NCBI GenBank assembly: GCA_944989445.1
Contig: CALYLW010000057.1
Coordinates: forward strand, 1,162,984-1,226,983
Reading direction: 5' to 3'
DNA: 64,000 bases
Source of the DNA: Ampullaceana balthica
Taxonomy: Eukaryota > Mollusca > Gastropoda > Lymnaeidae
The notes below the pieces were generated by a model that was given only the letters and a program-made list of their open reading frames with translations, made no database searches and had not been told where the DNA came from. This document shows, piece after piece, positions 58,671 to 64,000 of this stretch (positions are counted from its first letter, which is position 1; each line of letters begins with the position of its first letter). Both the position numbers and the translations under genes were made by a program.

Positions 58671-59894
58671 GTGAATAGAGTACAGCATGGCCAATAGTGA
58701 ATAGAGTACAGCATGGCCAATGGTGAATAGAGTAGAGCATGGCCAATGGTGAATAGAGTACAGCATGGCCAATGGTGAATAGAGTACAGCATGGCCAATG
58801 GTGAATAGAGTACAGCATGGCCAATGGTGAATAGAGTACAGCATGGCCAATAGTGAATAGAGTACAGCATGGCCAATGGTGAATAGAGTGCAGCATGACC
58901 AATAGTGAATAGAGTACAGCATGGCCAATAGTGAATAGAGTACAGCATGGCCAATGGTGAATAGAGTACAGCATGGCCAATGGTGAATAGAGTACAGCAT
59001 GGCGAATAGTGAATAGAGTACAGCATGGCCAATGGTGAATAGAGTACAGCATGGCGAATAGTGAATAGAGTGCAGCATGGCAAATATTGAATAGAGTACA
59101 GCATGGCCAATAGTGAATAGAGTACAGCATGGCCAATAGTGAATAGAGTACAGCATGGCCAATAGTGAATAGAGTGCAGCATGGCAAATATTGAATAGAG
59201 TAGAGCATGGCCAATAGTGAATAGAGTACAGCATGGCCAATAGTGCATAGAGTACAGCATGGCGAATAGTGAATAGAGTACAGCATGGCCAATGGTGAAT
59301 AGAGTACAGCATGGCGAATAGTGAATAGAGTGCAGCATGGCAAATATTGAATAGAGTACAGCATGGCCAATAGTGAATAGAGTACAGCATGGCCAATAGT
59401 GAATAGAGTACAGCATGGCCAATAGTGCATAGAGTACAGCATGGCGAATAGTGAATAGAGTACAGCATGGCCAATAATGAATATAGTACAGCATGGCGAA
59501 TAGTGAATAGAGTACATCATGGCGAATAGTGAATAGAGTGCAGCATGGCAAATATTGAATAGAGTACAGCATGGCCAATAGTGAATAGAGTACAGCATGG
59601 CCAATAGTGAATAGAGTACAGCATGGCCAATAGTGCATTGAGTACAGCATGGCGAATAGTGAATAGAGTACAGCATGGCCAATAATGAATATAGTACAGC
59701 ATGGCGAATAGTGAATAGAGTACATCATGGCGAATAGTGAATAGAGTACAGCATGGCCAATAGTGAATAGAGTGCAGCATGGCAAATAGTGAATAGAGTA
59801 CAGCATGGCCAATAGTGAATAGAGTACAGCATGGCGAATAGTGAATAGAGTACAACATGGCCAATAGTGAATAGAGTACAACATGGCCAATAGT
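58671..59894. repeat. 26-bp satellite with 208-bp higher-order structure, about 47 copies
   Basis: The unit is GTGAATAGAGTACAGCATGG plus CCAATA. Variants include CCAATGG, GCGAATA, CAAATATTG and GTGCATAG. Rare markers repeat at multiples of 26 bp. For example, AATAATGAATATAGTACAGC is at 59473 and 59681, 208 bp (eight units) apart. The left third is dominated by the CCAATGG form. Minus-strand frames up to 411 codons (AMLYSIHYWPCCTLFTIGHA) are by-products of a stop-free unit. Confidence 0.97.
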
Positions 59895-59974
59895 GTGTAT
59901 GTGTGTGTATGTGCTTGTTTGCGTGCTTGTGGCTGGATATAATAGATAACATCTTAGAATCTATTACAGACACT

Positions 59975-60817
59975 AAATCTATACAGAAGATTATTTTGTC
60001 CTTCGCGTATCCACTGCTTATGTCTAGCCATGCATTTTACATGTATTAGAGTTGAATGTTGATAGATTGTTTGTATTCCTGGTTTCCTCAGGTAACCCTT
60101 TCAACGTTCGAATTAAAGACGGGAAGAACAAGAATGTGTATGTGTTTGTTCTGGCATACGGAATAAGTAAAGTGTTTTTATCCCTATATCTATCTGAGGG
60201 TTCTATTAGAACATCTTTGTGGTGTATTTCGAAGTTAGAATTAATTGCTTTATGTATTATTACTACCAAGCATTTGTTCTTCTATCTTCTAGGATTTCAA
60301 AGTTTAATGATTTAACTAATGGTGTTATTCTTGTCAAAGAGTGGACCGGCCTGTCATTCAGCGACTCTCAAAGCGCAGCACAGGACCGGGACAAATGGCG
60401 TGTCTTAGTGAGCAGTTCACGATGGTGCCCCAACGACCTAACAACGAGTTAAGGGATAGTTCAGTTCAGTCAGTTATTCTTGTCAGTTTTGGAAATTCTC
60501 CAGCAACGAATCTGGCAGCTCTTTGTTTAATTGAATGTAGTTTATCATTATTTACTTTGGTGTATGGGTCCCATACAGAAGATGCATATTCTAGTACAGG
60601 TCTCACCAAAGTAAGGTAGCATTTAATTATATATTCTTATCAAATCTATGAAAGTTTCTTGTTATAAAGTCTAAAGTTTTGTTGGATATTTTTATTACTT
60701 CTTTGAAATGGAGATTCCATGATAATTTCTCATTTATTTTTACTCATAAGTATTTTGTATCTCTAGTTTGGAATAGTTAAATTCCATTAATGAAATATGT
60801 TGTTTTCTTTCTTTGAT
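59975..60817 (-). pseudogene. LINE family 1, second copy (degenerate, interrupted)
   Basis: The minus strand corresponds to 12800-13520. Recognisable parts are HKAINSNFEIHHKD, YARTNTYTFLFFPSLIRTLK, LTLVRPALEYASSVWDP and SFQRSN-like remnants of the WNPHVNEVIKKSNK segment. The tail GCGAAGGACAAAATAATCTT and CTGTATAGA matches the family 3' end. It has many stops and frameshifts. It is split by a 136-bp insertion at 60337 and cut at 60818 by a Helitron end. The + strand frames in this stretch are shadows. Confidence 0.85.
60337..60472 (+). mobile_element. 5'-truncated LINE end nested in LINE family 1, with 13-bp target duplication
   Basis: GTTATTCTTGTCA occurs at 60324-60336 and 60473-60485, an exact 13-bp target duplication within the host LINE. 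The insert reads EWTGLSFSDSQSAAQDRDKW, then RVLVSSSRWCPNDLTTS and a stop, followed by a short tail rich in GTTCA. W-x-GLS-x4-A-x-DR-x-KWR-x-LV is the C-terminal pattern of RTE-like LINE ORFs. Only about 40 codons were copied. Confidence 0.85.
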
Positions 60818-60818
60818 A

Positions 60819-60965
60819 CTAGGGGTTTTAGGGTGCCTACGGCGCCAACTTGGTAGGCGTTGCCCACTTTTTTTTTGTTAAAAAGCCCAAGTAACTTATC
60901 CTTGTATGATAAATACGAAATATTAAACTTCCTGAAATGTACACAAAGTATTTTATAATTATAAA
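60819..60965 (-). mobile_element. Helitron family A 3' end inserted in LINE family 1
   Basis: The minus strand reads TTTGTGTACATTTCAGGAAG, TATTTATCATACAAGGATAA, GTTACTTGGGC, a GTGGGC-rich block and then CTAG at 60822-60819, followed by T and LINE sequence. It matches the 3' module of the copies near 25.6 and 26.1 kb. The 5' part is not recognisable beyond about 60965. Confidence 0.72.
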
Positions 60966-62259
60966 TCCTCAAATCCTCTTTTTACATCGTTGTCTTTTCC
61001 AAAATTAAAATATAAGCTCAAAACTATGACGTCATGTAATATTCTTTTTAGAATCTTTTAGAATTTTTAGAATTTTGCACACCTCCTGATGCGCGCCTTG
61101 TATATATACTTAAATATAAGCTCAAAATGACGTCATAGCGCTACGGATCCTTCCTTCCAACCTGTGACGGGGGCTATTATATTGTTTATTCTTTAATAGT
61201 TGAAAGTTTTCTGGATTTAAAGACATACTTCAATTAGTTCCAATTAGTCTTGGCTAAAAGGCTATAACATGATAAAATGAAAGTTCTGGGTAGCTGCTAA
61301 GGTCATTTGAAGGTCAAGATATTTTTTTATGGAATGTGTTGACACGAGTAAACAAAAACAAGTTTCATGCGCATGCACCTGTGTTTGTGAATCACCAACT
61401 TTTTCTCTATATTGACTTGTTTGCGCAGCTTTGTATCTGCCGAATGTCGAATTCACGTATTTTGGAATGCGCACCTTTTTAGTATCATGGTGCGCATCTA
61501 TTTATATTTTTGATGAAAATTTTTTTGCTGCGCACCTTTTTATGTCGGAGACTCAAATCTTTGATCAACCGAGTTTAATGCTGTATTTCAGATGATCTAC
61601 CTAGAGTTTCCTTTCTGTTGTGTACTTGTATCCGACTTTGTCTCCCCGATTTGCGCAAAAAAGAGGATCGCAAACAAGGAAGCTCTTTGATATTAAAGTA
61701 GATGTCATTATCGCTCCTGCAGTTACCCGTCGTCATAGCATTATTTCATTTGGGCGTTCGTTGTCACCTGTGCAATTAGCCATGTTCTGAAAGTGTGTGT
61801 GTGTGACGGGGGGTGGACCCACCGGTAATGGTGATTGCATCTGTAGCTGTCATTATCTGTCTAGCTGGTGACGTCATTCAACCGTGTTGCCATAGCATCA
61901 ACTGTAAACATCACCGCCATTTGCGTATTGTTTTCTAGGCTCTGATGTTCACTCAAATGTTCGCATGATACTTAAATCTCTCCCCCGCCCCGTCCCCCCC
62001 CCCACCAAGCAACCTTTTCTCTTCTTCCCCCATTAAATTAATATGCCTAGTTATCAGAAGCAAAATCCAATCCTGTAACAAATTAATATAAAGTAACACT
62101 TTCATTTTATTTTTACTTTTTTACATGACACCCGTCTACATAAAAAAACGGAGCGAGTCGCATGGAGGAGGGGGGAGGACCCAATTTTACCCACCGCATT
62201 TCTACGTCACTGCTAATAATATCTCGACCTCGTGAATGTTTCAACTGACTCCTGTAGCG
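60966..62259. other. Unassigned sequence
   Basis: AAATATAAGCTCAAAA with ATGACGTCAT occurs twice (about 61010 and 61113), and TGCGCACCTTTTTA words occur three times near 61468-61540. No gene or complete element is recognised. Confidence 0.45.
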
Positions 62260-62829
62260 CAGGGGTCGGGAAACTTATTGTCTGAGAGAGCCATAAACAC
62301 AACATTTTTTAAAAAGTAATTCTGTGAGATCCATACATTATGTTTAAAAATTAAAATGCAAGTAAATGTGAGCATTTTGTGTAATTTCAACACTAAAAGT
62401 ACAATAATTATGTCAATAAAGTAATGGGGGTGATACTGCAATCAGGCTTTTAAACAGGTAAATGTATTATATAAAAACAGGGTATTAGTAGGCCTGACAG
62501 GACATAACACAACAGCGAACGTTTCGGCAAAGAGCCTTCCTCAACGGACAAATAGTACACAAATGAAACGAATAAAACGAAATAATAATTTTTAAAAAAA
62601 CACTTAGCTGCGGTGAAATCCAAGTAGTTCAGTAGAGATCATATAATAATTATGTCTCTGATTTTTTAAAAATAACATTGTTATGTTGGTTTTTATATGC
62701 AATCAATATGAGGATTTAAAGGAGTCTGAACAAACTTTTAAAAAAAATAATCGATCATTTGTCTGAGAGCCAGAAGCAGCCATCAATAGAGCCACACGTG
62801 GCTCGCGAGCCATGGTTTCCCGACTCCTG
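62260..62829. mobile_element. Non-autonomous hAT element, 570 bp
   Basis: The left end CAGGGGTCGGGAAAC and right end GTTTCCCGACTCCTG are inverted repeats with one mismatch. The flanking octamers CTGTAGCG and CTGTAAAG agree at six of eight positions. The interior ends with GGCTCGCGAGCC. No transposase is present. Confidence 0.82.
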
Positions 62830-62844
62830 CTGTAAAGTGTATAG

Positions 62845-63042
62845 CAGGGGTGTGCAACAGGCGGCCCGCGGGCCACAACCCGGTCCGTCAGACCAGTTCA
62901 TGTGGCCCGCTAATCATATTTGATTTTTATACTCGCGCACTTTACTAAAGTTATCAAGAGTAAATTTTTTACGGGTACTGGCCCTCGTTGTTGTTACAAA
63001 GTTCACATGTGGCCCGACGTTGGAAAATGTTGCACACCCCTG
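62845..63042. mobile_element. hAT MITE, 198 bp
   Basis: The left end CAGGGGTGTGCAAC and right end GTTGCACACCCCTG are perfect inverted repeats. The flanking octamers GTGTATAG and GTGTAGAG agree at seven of eight positions. A subterminal GGCGGCCCGCGGGCC block is near the left end. It lies 15 bp from the preceding hAT element. Confidence 0.88.
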
Positions 63043-63511
63043 GTGTAGAGGATTTAGTTTCCAGGAAACACTAAATTTCAATCAAATTGTAAACCTTCAA
63101 TACGAGTATTTCAAATATCTTTACATTGGGACCACGCTTGTCACGTGTCTCTCATCGAAAACTTGAAATATAGGCAAGCAAAATTTTATTTTCTAACTTT
63201 GTTGAGAACTTTTCAAACAAAATCTAGAATTTAAAGAGTATGTCATACACATTAATCTATGCATCGTTGGCGTTATAAGTTTTTAAAAACTTTGATACGA
63301 ATGTGTGATTTATTTTGCCTCGTGTGGTTTTCGCTAGTTTACCGATATGTTAATGTAAGCATGTTGTATTGTGATGGGCGTATCATCATGGAGTCAAGTC
63401 ACTATCGGTAGTGGCGTTATGTTTGGCTGGGTTTTAAGTTACAATGACACATCTGCCACTGACTAGTGCAAGGTATGATGTCATTTCCTTTTGTTTTACT
63501 CACCACACAAA
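63043..63511. other. Unassigned sequence
   Basis: No gene is recognised before the terminal array. Confidence 0.5.
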
Positions 63512-64000
63512 AGACTTGAAGTTCAAATCTTTCAGAACCAAATGTCAAAATGTGGCATACATGACTTGAAGTTCAAATCTTTCAGAACCAAAATGTCAAA
63601 ATGTGGCATACATGACTTGAATTTCAAATCTTTCAGAACCAAAATGTCAAAATGTGGCATACATGACTTGAAGTTCAAATCTTTCAGAACCAAAATGTCA
63701 AAATGTGGCATACATGACTTGAAGTTCAAATCTTTCAGAACCAAAATGTCAAAATGTGGCATACATGACTTGAAGTTCAAATCTTTCAGAACGATAATGT
63801 CAAAATGTGGCATACATGACTTGAAGTTCAAATCTTTCAGAACCAAATGTCAAAATGTGGCATACATGACTTGAAGTTCAAATCTTTCAGAACCAAAATG
63901 TCAAAATGTGGCATACATGACTTGAAGTTCAAATCTTTCAGAACCAAAATGTCAAAATGTGGCATACATGACTTGAAGTTCAAATCTTTCAGAACCAAAA
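63512..64000. repeat. 51-bp satellite, at least 9 copies, continues past the window
   Basis: The unit is ACTTGAAGTTCAAATCTTTC, AGAACCAAAATGTCAAAATG, TGGCATACATG. Two units lack one A, which breaks the open frames. Both strands have frames over it that are not genes. Confidence 0.96.

Noticed and set aside
58587..59890. Minus-strand frames up to 411 codons that look like membrane proteins (Cys/Leu/Ile/Tyr rich)
   Set aside because: They are translations of the 26-bp satellite in overlapping phases; hydrophobicity is a by-product of the unit.

Overview
This is eukaryotic, almost certainly animal, DNA. It is AT-rich, shows no operon-like gene packing, and is built from transposon remains and tandem repeats. 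The transposable elements (non-LTR LINEs, a tRNA-headed SINE, hAT elements, Helitrons, MITEs) and the wealth of minisatellites would fit a mollusc or another lophotrochozoan, but that placement is an inference; no host gene is present to confirm it. I found no convincing host protein-coding gene. Nearly all long open frames are stop-free readings of tandem repeats.

Layout. 0-10 kb: several minisatellites (31-bp, a 1.4-kb 20-bp array, a 0.9-kb homopurine GA array, a 67-bp array) and a dead hAT transposase fragment on the minus strand near 2.1-2.3 kb. 10-14 kb: a SINE with Pol III A and B boxes at 11.58 kb and a 5'-truncated LINE at 12.64-13.55 kb; they share the same 3' tail, and a third copy of that tail lies at 10.27 kb. 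14.7-16.4 kb: a dead hAT transposase N-terminus interrupted by a 20-bp array and followed by a 40-bp array with a higher-order AABAB pattern. 16.6-18.7 kb: a 32-bp array and a minus-strand Helitron that still carries the C-terminal end of its helicase. 20-24 kb: more arrays, including a 33-bp array that reads as an 11-residue repeat, and a small hAT MITE. 25-26.1 kb and 29.0-33.7 kb: head-to-tail Helitron clusters. 34-40 kb: 28-bp, 36-bp and 21-bp arrays and a second LINE type (35.4-36.4 kb, minus) with a C-terminal C2H2 finger. 40.8-43.2 kb: a GGGG-ended transposon, with shorter relatives at 46.7 and 56.7 kb. 46.64-49.34 kb: a complete hAT element with a perfect 8-bp target duplication and two other elements nested inside. 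45.1, 55.2, 58.7 and 63.5 kb: further arrays. 53-54.2 kb: a Helitron with an embedded tRNA-Val-like sequence. 60-60.8 kb: the first LINE family again (minus), split by a second LINE with a 13-bp target duplication and capped by a Helitron end. 62.26-63.04 kb: two adjacent hAT elements.

No gene network operates here. The interactions are between transposons: SINE and LINE sharing a tail, Helitrons landing next to Helitrons, and elements nested in elements. All recognisable transposon coding regions are broken by stops, frameshifts or truncation. The most informative points are the SINE/LINE tail sharing, the nested insertions dated by their target duplications, the tRNA-like module inside a Helitron family, the CRE palindromes carried by a MITE, and the higher-order structure of the satellites.
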